Shown here: positions 40,353-55,500 of the stretch, in pieces
Numbering within the stretch: the first letter of the stretch is position 1
Layout of the letters: the number at the start of each line of letters is the position of its first letter
The notes under the pieces: generated by a model
What the model was told of the DNA's origin: nothing
The model's database searches: none
What the model saw: the letters and a program-made list of their open reading frames with translations, nothing else
Made by a program: the position numbers and the translations under genes
Source: Fratercula arctica
Taxonomy: Eukaryota > Chordata > Aves > Charadriiformes > Alcidae
DNA: 64,000 nt
Direction: 5' to 3'
Assembly (NCBI GenBank): GCA_947846985.1
Contig: CANTUZ010000026.1
Location: 55,720,730 to 55,784,729, forward strand

Positions 40353-40529
40353 TTATAAACGTATTTCACCAGAAACTACATTCTTGTATATCTCTCTTGT
40401 CAAAGGAATATAGGAATGTGCAGGTTCATGCATGAAATACAGAGGTTCAGATATAATTTCTGGATTAAATCCTTCATTCACCAGATGCATCTTCAGATGC
40501 TTGAAAGTTGCAGTAATTTGCATAGCATC
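40353..40529 (-). CDS. SLC27A6: Copy B exon 10 (terminal)
   Basis: Acceptor TTTTTTAG, stop TAA at 40353-40355. It encodes [26 protein letters not shown] and the C-terminal GEIRL, closely matching the end of FATP6. No internal stop. Confidence 0.87.
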   Translation of the reverse strand, partial: DAMQITATFKHLKMHLVNEGFNPEIISEPLYFMHEPAHSYIPLTREIYKNVVSGEIRL

Positions 40530-43500
40530 CTAAAAAAGAAATCATTAAAGCGCTATATGACATTTCAGCCTATATCAGTGAAAATATGATGCAGTTACTG
40601 AATAAAATGGATCATACAATTTTACTATAGAATGTCTTCAGTTAGACAGCGTGATCTGATTCACAGGTGCAGTGAAACCTAAATTTAAATGCAACTTTTA
40701 TTTCTAATTCATTTCTCTATCAAAGCCACATGCAGGCTTGCAAATTTCTGTTTCAAAAAAAGCATTTTCTTTAACTTTCATTCGTGCAGCTGATCACAAA
40801 ATCTGTAGTTTATGGGACACTTGGTGATGCTCTACAGAGAGCTGGTGATTTTATGGTACTGGATCTCCTCTGATTTCCAACTGCTAAACTTAATTTAAGA
40901 CATTAAATACAAATACGTTAAATGCCTTCCTGTGTTATTTTTCTGTGTAAGCAGTTGCTGTACAGCAGTTATTCAAATGCCAATTCATGAACAAGTTTGT
41001 CTGCACACAATAATAGTCACTGCATGAGAGCAGAAGTGGTATATAAAATAATCTAATTTAAAATGTGGGTCACATTAAGGGAAAAGTTTAAAGCACACCA
41101 TTCTCAAGCATTGTTATTACTTGTACAGTGTTTTTAATGTAGCCAACATTTTCATTTAATTCTCATACTGAAGCAGGCTACTTTGCAGTTCTTGTTTTTG
41201 TCTCTGGATCTGTAACATGCCTGATTTCTTCTTCACACTGGTACTCCATTTCCACAACTCCCAGATCATTTAGTCTTTGGCTTCTGAGCTGAGACTCCTA
41301 GTAAGTTTGCCAATTCATTCTCTCTTTTGGCAGCACTTATGATAGGAACCATACTTAGACCACCAAGTCATTTCACACAGACAGTGAATAGCTGCCAGAT
41401 GGTAGTAGTGTTCAATCATTACCAAGCGGGATTGCTTCAAATTTAATAGATAGCATGAGTTTGTCTTGGTAATTATTTAAAAAGTTGCAATTATAAGATT
41501 AAAAGTTTAATAAAGACATATTAAATATTTTCAATGTGTATTATGAATACAGATTGCTGAGATTTTCTATTTAAGTGATCCCCTGATATTATTTTAAAAA
41601 GTCATATTTTTCTGCATGGAAATACAAGTAATGAAAAAAAAACCAAACCACCACAAAATAAAAACAAAACCCCTGAAACAGAGCAGAACACAAATAAGGC
41701 AAAACTGAAATCACTCCCTGGATGATGTTGGAAATATCTTCCTAATATCTTTCTGCAAACAAGAAATTAATTTAGCAAAAGTCCAGTGAAAAAACTATCT
41801 CAGAGCGTCAGAGTACCCTGATTGTTTGGACCATTGTTGCTGCGCCTATGATCTTCCAGATTCAAGTAGGAGAGGTTGAGAGGAACAGCTCTCAGTCTGT
41901 CTGGTTTTCACAAAGTCAGTCAACCATGGCTGCAAGTCATGTTAGAAAGAGCCTACATATGGACTGCTGAAAAATTTTCAAATTTGATTTTATCTTAAAT
42001 CCAATTTTGTGTGAGAATTTCGTATTTTTATTTGTCACTCTTGATTAGGATGAACTCTTTCTCAAAACACATACTTTTCTTTAGAAGGGATTTCGTTTTC
42101 TGTCCACTCAGAAAATTGAGTTCAGCATTCATGCTATTATTTCCTCTAAGATTTTTTTTAAAGTAACCACATGTTTCTTACCGTTTTGATTTTTTATAAA
42201 ATTGGTTTTATCTCCTTTAATAAGAATTTACACATGTATAAATATTCATTAATTAGTACTGATAGTATCTTTGGTAGTAAGCTCCCTTCAATTAGCTAAA
42301 AAAGCTTTAGTCAGAGAAGATACAAATGCAAATATGTTTAATCAGTTCCACATATATAGACCCTAGAGCTCCGTATAGATTTTCTCCATCTAGTGGAAAT
42401 ATAAACACAAATCTGTTCCAAAGGTTTTTCCCAGAAGAGGGCACTGCTGTCCTGAGGCACCATAGATAATATAACCTATGGTTATTGCATTTAAGATACA
42501 TTTACTTAGTACAAGTAACCTATTAGTGAAAAAAATGTTGTCCTCAATTCTTTAAACTCTCTTAAAAATTTAAATTATCTCTAAATGTATACATTCTTTG
42601 TCTCCTCTTCCCCTGCAGCCTCACTCATCCTGTTATGTTCCCATCTTGTTCTCAAACAAATTTGTGCCTTTCAGACAATTTGTCAATATTTAGGGAGAGG
42701 CAAAACAGCCAAATGCCTTTCGGCATTCCCTAACAGCAGAAAACTATCATCTGCTACAAACTTTCAGAAGATGTAATGTGGGGACCTTTCCTGCTCCTTG
42801 CAGTTCATGCTCTCATGTCCTGTTGCAGAAGGTGATCCTTTGGGGAGTACACAAGGGGTGTAATCCTTGCACTTTTAAGGTGCATAGTTAAAAAGAATTG
42901 TATCCCAGTTCTGATTTTATACTCTAAAGCATGTGGGTACATTTTAGTTCTCAGATCATGAGATCTTCACTGTAAAGTATTAATCTTACTGTTACAAAGA
43001 ACTAGATATTTCTTTGATGCTTTGTGAGTAACAGTGAATAATAATCCCTTCAAAAACAGCCATATTAAGAAAAGATTTTAAATGGCCCATGTCATCCTTT
43101 TACAAGAGGACACTGTTATGTGTAATATTACCCATGTGCATCTGCTTAGTCTTTCACTGGCTGGAAGAACAAACTTGTTAAAGATGAGGAGCTTTGACAA
43201 AGTATGCAAATTTGCCAAGTTTTTAATCATATCTAGGATTTTTAGGTATTAATGGATCCTTCAAGCAAAATATAAGTTTAATTCATCAAATATTTGCTTA
43301 AATTTACAACTATAAAAGCAACCATAATTCAGACTAGTTAATTACCTTTTGTGTTTCAGTTCTTGAAACTGGTTGTAAATTACTTTCTGCGTTTTCCATG
43401 ATTATAAGGACCAATTTTCAGCTCAGACAGAAGATAAATACAAGTAGGAGGCAACTGATTGTCTTACCATGATTCTTACAAAGCGTGGTTGGGCGTAACT

Positions 43501-46500
43501 TGGAAGAAAGTCCACAACATGCTTGTAAAGTCTTTCTCCATCAAAGGATTGGTCAGGTTTAAGCACAATAGCTGCCATCCCTGTTCTTCCTTCATAGTCT
43601 AAAAAAAATTTAAAAATAATATGACAATTATACACAAGAGTGTGTGTGAGTCTTGTATGACATTTGGAGGGATTTAGTATCAGTCAGACCAAATATTTTG
43701 ATACTGTGAAACCTGCCCTATGCTCTCAGACATCATTGAGTATAAAATACACAATATAGTGGAAGACTTTATGTTAGAAGTTACTTTCAGTGTTTTTATT
43801 CAATTTAAAAAATGTCACTGACCTCTTTTAATTAGGAATTCTGTATGGCTGGGACCTGGCTGCTAGGTTCTCTTCCTGCTTTGCTCTATCTTAACATTGG
43901 TAACATAGTGACCTAATAAAATACTGTGTGACCATTAGTTCCATAAAAAGCTGAACATGCTTCCACAAAGACTAGTGCAAAAGATGGACATAGACATGTG
44001 TGGGACTGCGCTCTGTCTTTATAAAGTCTAGTGGCTATTGTACATTGTATAAGCGGTGCTGAGTGTTTTCTGCTCTATTCCACAGACAAATTAGTGACAA
44101 ATAGGGGAAGTGCCTCTTAGTAAATTACAAGCAGCAAATTATGTTTGACATGAAAACAGAAACAAAACTCTTTTAAAAAAGACATATCGAACATAGTTCC
44201 TGCTTTTTCTATTCAAACACGAGTGAAAATTCCAAACGGAGAAAACATCTAAATTAGAAGAAATAGGCTACCACAGTTAAATCTGTCCAGAATGAAAGAG
44301 CAGCTTTGAGGTGTGGCCACATCACTGGGAAGATAAAATATGGGTGTTCCCTCGTCATGAAAATTAACTTGCAGTTGTTTAATTGGTAATATGCTATGTA
44401 GTTTGTTTTGGCAATATTAATTCAGAAATATGAAAGACTATGCTATTTAGATTTCATTAACACTACAACCAAGAATGAATGTGATTCTTAATCTCTTGAG
44501 GTTTTGTTTTGATGTGCTATTTGCTGCCTGAGATTGCAGTAGCCCTTCTTGTCATCTCCAACTGTAGATGAGAATGAGATATACTTTCTACGTTACGTTA
44601 CAGTTTTAGTTGCATGCCCTTGAGGATGCTATCTCTCACAAATGAACATATTGGCATTTGACAGCAAATTGCTGAGCAGCCATTCCAATTATGGCCTTTT
44701 GTTTATTTTATTTTCATATTTCCTCTTTCTTTGAATCCATTGTGTCTTTCATCTCTTATTGCTAAGTAGCAGCTTGTCTCTTGATAGCTGCTTCTTCATG
44801 CGACTAGTTTCTTTGAATACTAGACTTTGTTTGCTTTTATCCAAAGGAAATATAGAACAGCTATTCAGCTGAGAAAGTTGCCTTTCTCAACCAGTTCACT
44901 CAATGGATGCATCTTCTGAGCAATATTCCACCTCATCTTGTAATTTAGTTGGTACAGTTCCTCAGCATGGTATTACATATTTTTATGAAGCACCGTATGT
45001 AATTTGGAACATTCCAATTGTGAAAAAATACATATCTTCTAGGACTGTGCTTACAGGATAGTGATAGGTGTTTTCAGACATGCCATCTTTTATTATGCCC
45101 CATTTTCTATTTTTCAGATGAAAAATAGCCTAAGAGAAGTATTCTGTAGTTTCTCTCTTTGTGCTTCTCACGTCTGTTAGAAGTTTTATTTCATCCCGGT
45201 GTTTCTGCCATTCATTACAAAATTTCGGCATATCACGTTTATTAAATAAGGCATTTTGTTGAAACTGAAATTTCAAAGTGTTCTAGGAAAGCCTGAATTG
45301 CCACGCTGACACCATTTATTTCCTTACATATAAGTGTGCATTGTGTTGCAATAACAGAAAGGATACAGTATGAAATGACTATTTTCATTTTATATTCTCA
45401 AACTATAGGGAATGTCTTACTTTTTATGCTTACACCATAAACATTCACTTCTTGGACAAAATCCATCATGCTAATGATCTCTGCGACTTCTACAGTGGCA
45501 ACATTTTCTCCTTTCCACCTGTTGAAAATATTTTTTAAAATAACATAGATATTAGCTAACAAATTTTTATTCTATACATGGCTTTATGTGATGGAGCACT
45601 ACTTTTAATCTGGACTACTGTTATTGTTAACTGAAGAGTCTAGACAGATAAATTCTTTTCTGATTTAGTGCCATGTCATTTGAGACCACAAACTTAAAAG
45701 AAACAGAAGTGCTACTTGACTCAAATTTGAAAAATTCTACTGTGTTGGTGTGACCTTTGGTGGACTTTGATTGCAATCCTTAATGTTTCTGTTAAAACCA
45801 AATTAATACTTATTAGGTTCAAGTCTGACTCATGTCATCCAGTCCTTCCTATGCATGATTTCTTGCAAGTTCACTGGATTTACTCTTAACTCTGTTCCGC
45901 ACCTGAAAGTGTCTCCCACACGGTCAGTGAAGTAGAGGAAGCCATCTTGATCCATCACTAGGAGGTCTCCTGTGTTAAAATACATGTCTCCCTTCACAAA
46001 CACATCATGCAGGAGTTTCTTCTCTGAGGCTTCGTTATTTCCAGCATATCCAGAAAATGGGGCATCCTGAGTAACTTGGACAACCAGGAGACCAGGTTTA
46101 CCTACAGGCCATGCAAAAGGGATGCAAAAAACCCATATATACAGTGAACTATTTAGAACATAAGGTATCATATTAAAAATCTTTTGGAAAGCTGTATCTG
46201 TTCTACTCATCTTATTGCTACATTTCCATAACTGTTTCCTGAACCACAGAAATAGGTGAGTGGAAGAGGGAACACATAATTTTTCTTCCTTCTCTTCTGA
46301 AAAGCTAGACTTTTTTGGAGTGCAGTGTACATCATTTACCCTGAAAAAGCATTTGCCAAATGAAAGGGTGACTATTCTGTCATCTGAAAAGGGTGCTGGT
46401 AGTCAAACAATACACATGGGGGAAAAACACAGCGCCTAACCTCTTGTGCTTTATGTTTTTCTGGAGGACAGGATTGCTACTGATCTCAACTCTGTGCTGG

Positions 46501-49500
46501 TGTGGAAATGCACTTTGTAAGCCACAATGTGCCTGGGCCTCTGAACATTAAGGAGTCCCTGGAGTCTGCAGGGTATTCCTACTGGCCATCACTCCTTGTT
46601 GCTGACTGTAAAAGTCCCATTTATATCAAGGGCAAAACTTCCATTGACTTCATTGGAATTGATTCAGGCTACTCTTTTAAAATGCTATTTTATTATTCTG
46701 TATCTATGATAGGTACTCTCTTATTTCTCATTCTGTTCCTGAGGTTAAACGACATTTCCATCTTCTAAAGAGTTTTATTGTCTTTCCTTCAACAGAGGTA
46801 TGGAGATGTTTTCAAACAAATAGTTTTCTTCATAGCCATGTGTCTGCCTCTTGTATTAAATCCTCTTTATTGTTTTGAGCTCTAATGTGGAAAGTGGAAT
46901 GAAAGCTCAAGTTACTGTTCAGAAGAGGAGATGGCATTGCTGCAAATGGGGTGCATGCTTTATAAGAAAAGAAAAAGCAACCCAAAATGTTGAATTTAAA
47001 AAAGAATTGTCCCAAGCCGCAGTCAATGTTACAGGATGATTCTCTATTCCAGTTTGGGAATTTAGTGTCATTACTGTCTCACATTACATCCAGTGATGGC
47101 TTTGGAGTTATCAAAAAAAATGTTTAACAACCTGCAAAATTTTTCTAGTTGTGTCATGAAACCAGACATTTTATCAATTTCCCTGAAAACCAAGAATTTG
47201 TGTTCAGTTTATAATGGAACTGTAGTGGGGAAGCAAACTTTTTTCAAGAAAAAAAAAAAATCATTGTTTTGCTTGATTTAGATATTATCAGCACATAATG
47301 TATCATTAGAAATAATTAATAATTGATATTTACATTCCAGTACTACTACCAGAATATAATTTATTATCAGAAATAAGTAATAATAATTGCTGCTTTGGTT
47401 ACCAGTACTGCTATGTATCATTGAGAGCTGACATTAGCATGAAAAATATTATCATTTTAGTCAGATGTACAAACCTCTTTTTTGCTTTCTGGAATTTTAT
47501 CTCAATGGTAGTTAAATGTACATGCTAAAACTAGTGATGTTTAAGACCTTTTTCCCAGAACTGTTAACTTTGACACCCATGGATTCATGTTTGTGTGCCC
47601 AGACACACAGATATTTAATGTGACTTTAGTAAGTCATTTATTATCATATATTTAGTAAAATGCAGTGCTATGTCTTTTGTGAGAGTCACTTTTCAAGATT
47701 TTTCTCAAAGATATTCTCAGCTGTGAAGCCATCCTATTTTCAGCCTGGGACTTTCAGCAATTTGAGTAGGAGTATTCCATTCTAAGTAGTTGTTTAGAGA
47801 TTCTATGCAACTCTAGGTACTAAATAGTTAAATCTGTTTTGGTCACTAAATGTAAAAATATGAAAAATATTATCCAGATTTTGAAACGGTACTGTTCTTC
47901 ATCAGAACTTGAAATTTGGAATTTAGAAAGCATATGTAAACATCTGGTCTCAGAACACAGCATATCTAGGAATTACTGTGTCCATTTTATTTGTAAAAAA
48001 AGCAGCACTAAGAAATCTGTTTTGTTCAGGAACGTGAACAAGTTTTTGCAGGTGAGAATAAAAACATTCTGAGCCCAAAATGTTGATTTTGTTCTTATAT
48101 TATTGTATTTTAGGATATTTTTGGCTATTATAAATATTTGGATGTGTTACTGGGTATATTAGCAGTAGATCCATATGTGGATCTATTGATCATATATTTT
48201 TCCTGTGTCATTTTCAAGTTCTAAGCGTATATCAAGAACCTGTTGTTCACAGAATAGACAGTTAACCCCTGTCCCAAAATATCACCATCTAAACTGAGGT
48301 ATCTCTTAGTTAATAGATAACTAATACTTTTTCTTACCTGTGAGTGCTTTCTTACACCTTCCATTTTCATCCGTCATAAGTTCTTGTTTCCAGACATCAT
48401 ATTTCAACAATTCAAAAGAATGTAGGAACTAAACAAAGAAAGTGCATATGCATACTTAAAAACCTCACTGTCTTATTCCCTTTTCAGTTGTTCTGATTAA
48501 AATTGTTTTGAATTAATGGATAGGACCCTATTGAATTTTAAAGATTTGGAACAGCCTTAAATATACTGACAGTATCCTGAGAAGCAATTGTCAGAAAGTG
48601 TTCATACCATGGTAAGCAACACTAAGTATACATATACAGGTGAATTGTTCGTCTCCCTTATTGATAAAAAGAAAACCATTGTTTTAGAGTATGGTCAGTT
48701 TCAAATAATTTATATAAAGTAAACCGAAACAGTGCTTTTGATGAAATTGTCAATTTCGCTTTAAAACTACCATAGATTTCTAAGTAGAGGCTTAGCATTA
48801 CTGGAAGGCATATCAAGAAGATTCTCTGACAAAAAATCCAAATTAAATTTACAGGCATCTCAAAAATTACGTCAGCCACATCCAGGTGGAAACTTACAAC
48901 TCAACAGTTTGATTTAGGCTTTCCTCCCTTCATCCCCTGTTTGCATAGTTAGGATTGCTAAAAGATCAAAAGCATTGCAGAGTTTTTATTATAGCCATGG
49001 GAAGGCATTTTCAGTGTCTCAGATTAAAGGCAGAAGTCATTTGGAAGTCATTAATCTGGTTTTGTTGTTAACTGATCTGAATCTTTAGTAACATTTGAAG
49101 AGTATTTTATTGTAGTATAATATTGATGATTCACAAAGCATCTGTACAAATAGGAAAAGCATTTGAGACTGTCAAGGCATTTCTATGGGTGGATATATAA
49201 ACTTTATAGTTCAGATATCTTGAGATTTTTATTTTTCTCCTTTATTTGAGAATTTTGAGTTTCTTTGTTTTGCTTATTTCAGAGAAGAAAGTGTGACATT
49301 GGTTTTAATGAGTGAAAATGCAGTCAATGAATAAATTTGCTCTGGAACATAACAAAAGTCAAATCAAACCTAATTTCTGCCTCGTCACAGTATCTGTGAG
49401 TTTTCAGAATGATAAGTAAACTTCAACAAAAATATCATGAATTAGTCCTGTGGATAGGCACTTACATAAAGTCAGGATTGGGGTTTTTTTTATATTCAGG

Positions 49501-52500
49501 GGAAAAAGTTGCATACATGAAGCAGTAATTTCAGTTTCTGTGGACTTGTTCTGGATATTTGTTCTAGCTTCACAATATGTGCACAGTGAATAGAGTCAAA
49601 TAAGAGGCTAATAAGGTTTCTGTTTCCATGAATCCATTTTTTTAACATCTGGACTGTAGTAAGCAGGTTCTTCCTTGTACACTTTCCTGCTTTTTATAAT
49701 TTCTGCCTTTCATATGCTTTTTTTTGGTTGGATGGTTAATTGGTTGGTTGGTTGATTTGATTACATTTACCTTTGAGAAGATGCCAGCACGGCCCACAGC
49801 TCCTATTTTATTAGTATAGTTCAAGAAACCAAGATTCCCTTCTGTGGATCCATAGAATTCAAATATTTTAATTGGGCCAAACCTCATCAGAAATTCTTTC
49901 CAGACAGCAGATCTGATACCATTTCCTACAGCAATGCGCACTTTGTGAATTCTGTCCTCTTCTTTCTGTGAACAGCCAAAAAGAAACATTCTGCATCTGA
50001 GAAAAGTAGGTCTAAATACCTTGAGTTGATGTAAAATTTTCTATTAGAACAATTTTTCTTTATAAACTGCTACTTTGGCTAAAGTACTTCACAGAAGGGT
50101 ATTTGTTTTGTAAAAATTGAACAGATAATCATCAGGATTCTTGTTAGTCTGAGGAAGAAGGATTTTTATAAGGTGAAAATTTTATTTCTGTAGTTCTTTT
50201 TGTTTTCACAAGTTCTATAACTGAGATGTATATTATAAAATTTAAAAGAATTAATTTATCTTAAAAATGTAAATAAGTCGGTTTTAAATGAGTGCCATTT
50301 CCCATAGAATGGAAATTCCTTTCTGAACCAAAGAAAGGAATTTTTCTGCATAAGTGAAATCATGTTTCAGAAAATGCTTGTGACACGCTATGGTCAGTTC
50401 TACATGTAATATTTGGTAGTAAATTTTACACATCTGACAGGTTGCCTAAAGAACCTGAAAAAGTAGCAGAATGACTTAAAGCTCCTTACCATATCTCATA
50501 TGATTAGACGCAGTTTTTAATCTTAAATCCAAATTCAGAAAAGATGGTAATGAAATCTGCAGTTAAAAAGTACTTGTTAATTTGTCATTGTTACATGTCA
50601 ATTATGTCATTATTGTGGCAAACGACTCAAGTGCGTACTTACGTAAATATTTTCTGCATTGGGACAGACTGCTTAGCACCATATATATAGGACTATAGTC
50701 AAAGACGTGGCCTATGGAAGAGCCCCCACTTTTTTTGGAGTTGTAGTTGGGACTGAGTGATTCAGTTACTGCCATGGCTGAATGACAGCAGAAAATAAAA
50801 TTATTTCAGATCCACAGGAATGGTTTCTTCAAACCAAATAAATGCATTTTGTTTCCATTTCAGTGTTATTTTAAACTTTAAAAATTGTAAAAATATATTT
50901 GATTTCTATGTAATATTAAAGAAGTGATTTCAAAATGGATCACTGCATCAGAATTACACTGAAATGTTTTAGCAGAAGCAGTGTTTCAACTTTTTCACCT
51001 CTAAAAATATCACATACAATTGTTTTGTGAACTTTGGATTCAAACAGACAATTTCATTTGATACAGAGCTCCGTTTTATGGCAGATAAATTATTTACCAC
51101 AATAGGATCAGCTCTAATGCAGATTAAACTCCAGTTGTTAAAAACAAGAGTGGAGACTTCCCTGCTTCTGATTAATGAGCTCTGTTTTCTTTTATAGTTT
51201 TAATGGTAAACCTGAAGGAATAGCATGATTTGATCACATGTATATGATCATAGGCTGATTGGGAGGGTGACTGTGAGAGTTACTTCAAGCCTAATATTTT
51301 CCCTTCTTCAGCACTTGGTCTTCAGGATGAAATAATGGATTTCAGTTGTTTGGGTTTTTTTCAAAATAGCTGGTGAGACTCTTGGACTTAGAGTAAATGT
51401 CAGGAGCTTCAGAGTTTATAAGTGTAGGAGAAACTGTTATGCTTCCCTTGTTTCATCCCTGGTATAACAACCTGCAGGTCTTCCCTGCATTACCTTGAAT
51501 TTTAAAATATCTTCATTTTAGAAGTTGTGTAGTTCTCTTTAAAAACATTCCTTGACATAAATTCTGTTTTGTTTATTACCTTCTATGGGGTACCACATTT
51601 AAAATTTAATTTTGATAGGTACATGGACGCTGGGTAGGCTTCCTGTTGACATATTTAGTCAGAGCGTGGTGTCTAAAGTCTCTGTCTACATCAAGAAATC
51701 CAGGAGTGCCTCCTAGTTCCCAAATCCATGTTCTTTCTCAATTTCAATGTGAGACCTAGGCATGCTCTGTGAAAGGAGGTAAGGACAGACATCCAGGATA
51801 TGACCTAACAGGTCATACTCCAACTGGTCCCTCATCCTAGGTAGCCCTAGTCCTGTGCGAGACCGGAACTGCTGTGCTGTAGCCTGCCACAGTACAAGGA
51901 GTGCGTGTAGGTGAAATGTAGCTGCCTGGCTTATTAGCCTGCGCAGGTTTCTTTCACTGTGGAAGAGCCTGTGTGGTACCTTAGAGGTTATATGTGTTAT
52001 ACTTTGGTTAGGTATCTGATCTTAACAGGCCTCTGCGTTTATCCTGATCCAGTTCTGTTGGCATCCTCAGCTTCCACAACTCAGCTAGGCCATGTTTCTG
52101 GTTTTCTTTCTTCGTATGAGTTGCCAGTTAAATATCAATGTCTTCTCTGTTAAATTCTTGTTGTTTAGCCAAGTAAACAAAGTTCTTCCTGCCTTTTCCT
52201 GCAGGAGAGACCTTTACACAACTAGTTTGGCCTAGGTAATTATTCCTTTGTTTTTTTGATCCATGGACTACTGACATAATGTTTGTACAGACTTGAGTTC
52301 TGTCCAACAGCTCGCCTGGCTTGTTCCCTCTAATACCTTTCTGTCTTTGACCCCTCTCCTACATCCGGACCACACAGTAATAGGTCTCTGTTCAAACCAG
52401 CTGGTAGATTCTCTCAGATGTTCCCTTGTTGCTAGTTCTTGCGCCAATCTCTGACCAATGCAGTTGGAGATTGTTTGAACCTTGTTTTCTGTGGTACACA

Positions 52501-55500
52501 ATGTTTTCTGTGGTACATAATGTTTTTTGTGGTAGGTGGGAATACTTGTTGTCACCTCCCTTCAGTAACTTCCTAACTCCCAAGTATAAAATTAAGAAAA
52601 TTAACCAACATTTTCCACCACGATCGAAAACCAAGTGTTGCAATATAATAAATATTTTCAGACTTGATTGTGTGCTGCTGCTCTGTTTGGTGACATCTTG
52701 CTTTTGTCCCAAATCTGATCATGATTTGGCTCCCGTGTTCTTCTGGACTGTTATCCCATGGGCGACCAAGATTTTGCACCACACTGTTAGTACTTTGGCT
52801 TTATACAGATAAGCCAAAGTATAAAAAGTAAAAAAAGTATCTGTATAAAGCCAAAGTACTTCAGCTTTATACAGGTAATTTTATCATCATATACACAGCC
52901 ATGGAACAAAACATGCCGTTGGAACACCTCTTCAGAAAAAAATTTCAATAAACAAAAATGTATTCAGTAGTTTCAAAACCATGCAAAATTTAATTATCAG
53001 CCATTAAGTACTGAACAGAGTAGTCTCTTTTAATAAGTAACTGCTTTGGAACAGTGCAGTGCTGGTGGTTAATCATTTAATCTTGCTCGGGTTCTTGTTT
53101 GATCATTGAGTCCAACAAATCTTTTACTGCTTATACGTTTTCCTTGCTGACCTGCGTCTTGGCTATCGCTAAGATGAAAAGCAAACAATCTTGGCTTTAC
53201 AGAGGAATTTTTGTTATTGTTTGGGCATAGCTGTCCCATCCTACACCGCTTATTTCTGTGTAACCACTATGTTTGCTGATATAAACTTGATTGCTATCGT
53301 AGAACTAGAAGGAACACAAGACCTGAGTTTTACATTCCCTGGAAAAAAACTGTCAAACATTAAAAATACTATACCATTGGGAAATGGGTAAATCTATATG
53401 ACTTATGAAATACAGATTTGCTGTATTTTCAAGCAGCATTTGCAAACAATAACTTACACTGGGCTGGTTACAGAGGTAGCGACAGAGTTCTCCTATGTAC
53501 AAAAACATTGTAACATTGTATTTTCTACAGTCATTCCAAAACTGACTTGCAGAGAATTTCTTCTTCAAAACACAAGTTGCTCCTAGGTGGTGAAAACACA
53601 AGGAAATTAAAAATAACCTTTAAAAGCTTTCTTATCTTTTACCACTATTGTTAAAAAAAAAAAAAAAAAAAAAAAGTTGTATTTCTTTTAATTCAACTAA
53701 TGATAATTCAGCTATTTAAATAAATTGCAAGTTATTTCTGGCAAGATCTTTCTGCTTTTAGTCATCTCCAGCTGTTAGGAATAGGGCAAAGCCTAACCAT
53801 TTTGTTTCTGTCAAGATGGTGACTGCTGTAACTCTGAAAAAACAGAGCTTGGGATGGAGCTCGCAGCTCCTCTACTTATGTGAGAAGTGGTGGAAGGGAA
53901 ACAAGCTCAAAGTCTTTCTCACTCCCCTTTTACAGTTTCTTGTCAACTAATCATCCTCAATTTTTTGTTTACGTGGCCCTGAAGTTCCTTCAGAGCTTTC
54001 CATTCTAAAAGTCACCTCATCCTAGACCTCTCATGTCTGCCACCCTGTCCGTTTTTCACAGTTTTTTATAAGTGAAAAGACTGAAAACTTCATAAGTCAG
54101 CCAAGAATTTACATATTTCCCTATTTCTATTCTTTCCAAAATTTCTTTTTTGCCTGAATCCTCCTGTTCATCCCACATAAAGCTTACCAGTGCCTTCCAC
54201 GTTCTGAATGCCTTCTAGTCCACTGGTTCCTAGTTTGCCAGTTCCTCCCTGACCCAGGTACTGTCTCATGCAAGACTTGAAGCCCTCTCAAGAGCTCTTC
54301 AGCCTCACTCACCTCAAGCCTTGTCATTTGAATCCCAGGCTCCCCAGAGTCCCTATCTCAATGGCCCACCCAAGAAAGCTTTTACTCTATATTTTCCCTT
54401 CCAAGACAAATCATAGCTTCAAGCCTTTTTATACACTACTATTTCCATCCCTTTTTTGTTCCTGTTAGGCAGCAGCAGTCTTGTTATCAGATGCTGTAGC
54501 CCAGCATGCCTACCCATGCTGTTCCTGAAGAAACAAAGCATTGAAATGGCTTTTAAAACAGTCAAGTATATACTTATCATACCAAAACCAACATCTGGGC
54601 AAGACTCTAAAAACAGTAAAGGGGGATGTATCTGAAAAAATACCTTATTGCTAGCCCTCTACAAGTAACTCCCATTATCAGAATCAAATGGGGAGGCTAC
54701 ATCATTCTTCCTTTCCTTCACTTTTATATCATGAATCTAATTCTGTAGGTGCTACTCAAATATGTGACTCACAATGCTTCACAACACTTTTAGTTGACTT
54801 TATTCTGAAGGTTAGTTAAAGCATCCACAATGCATTTGTACCTTCTGACACTAAAAATCAAGCTGGACTTCTCAGATTCCTGAGAATGCCCTTTTAGACT
54901 CTTGGTGTAGGACGCAGGTGTGATTTCAGGTTAAACCTCCAGAACATATGCAGTGGTGTTTGTGATACACAGACCTCAAGTCATGTTATATTGGATCTAT
55001 GCAACAATTGGTGTCTGTTCTAAGCTTCAAAAATTATGCATATATCTTAGATATTGTTTGTAGGCTGGAGAAGGTGATAAAAATGAGAAAATGACAACAG
55101 TCTATTGGTAGACATAATATTTGAGTTACTCACCAAATAGAGTTACTCACCAAATAATCAAATGTTACAGCATTCTAAAGTTAATGAAACCTCACTAGAA
55201 GGTAAATATTACCTAATTCAATGCAACCGCTGATGCCAAGAAGAGAAGCACTTATGTGGTACAAGGGAAGAGTGAGATACATAATATCCTGAGAAACTGC
55301 ACCACACTGTGTAAATAGTAAGCAGGAGGATAGAGCTCTTAGATGAGTGATGATAGCAGCTTTTGGTAAACCTGTCAAAGGGAGAAGAGCAAAAAATTAT
55401 AAATGTACTGCTTGCATTAATCATTTTATTGCAAATAGTATCATGGTTGGAATGTACAGGGAGAAGTGTCATTTCTTCTGAGTCTTTGTCCTGTCCTTCA

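Larger units (their letters stand above)
49966..53457 (-). other. Intron 4 of copy B
   Basis: About 3.5 kb. The stretch 51.6-52.8 kb is less AT-rich than its surroundings and contains a 19-bp triple tandem repeat and a nested inverted repeat. It could be an unclassified inserted element. No coding capacity recognised. Confidence 0.65.

Noticed and set aside
52426..52812. 128-codon plus-strand frame in intron 4 of copy B
   Set aside because: It runs through the 19-bp tandem repeat and one hairpin arm, has overlapping frames on the other strand and no recognised similarity.
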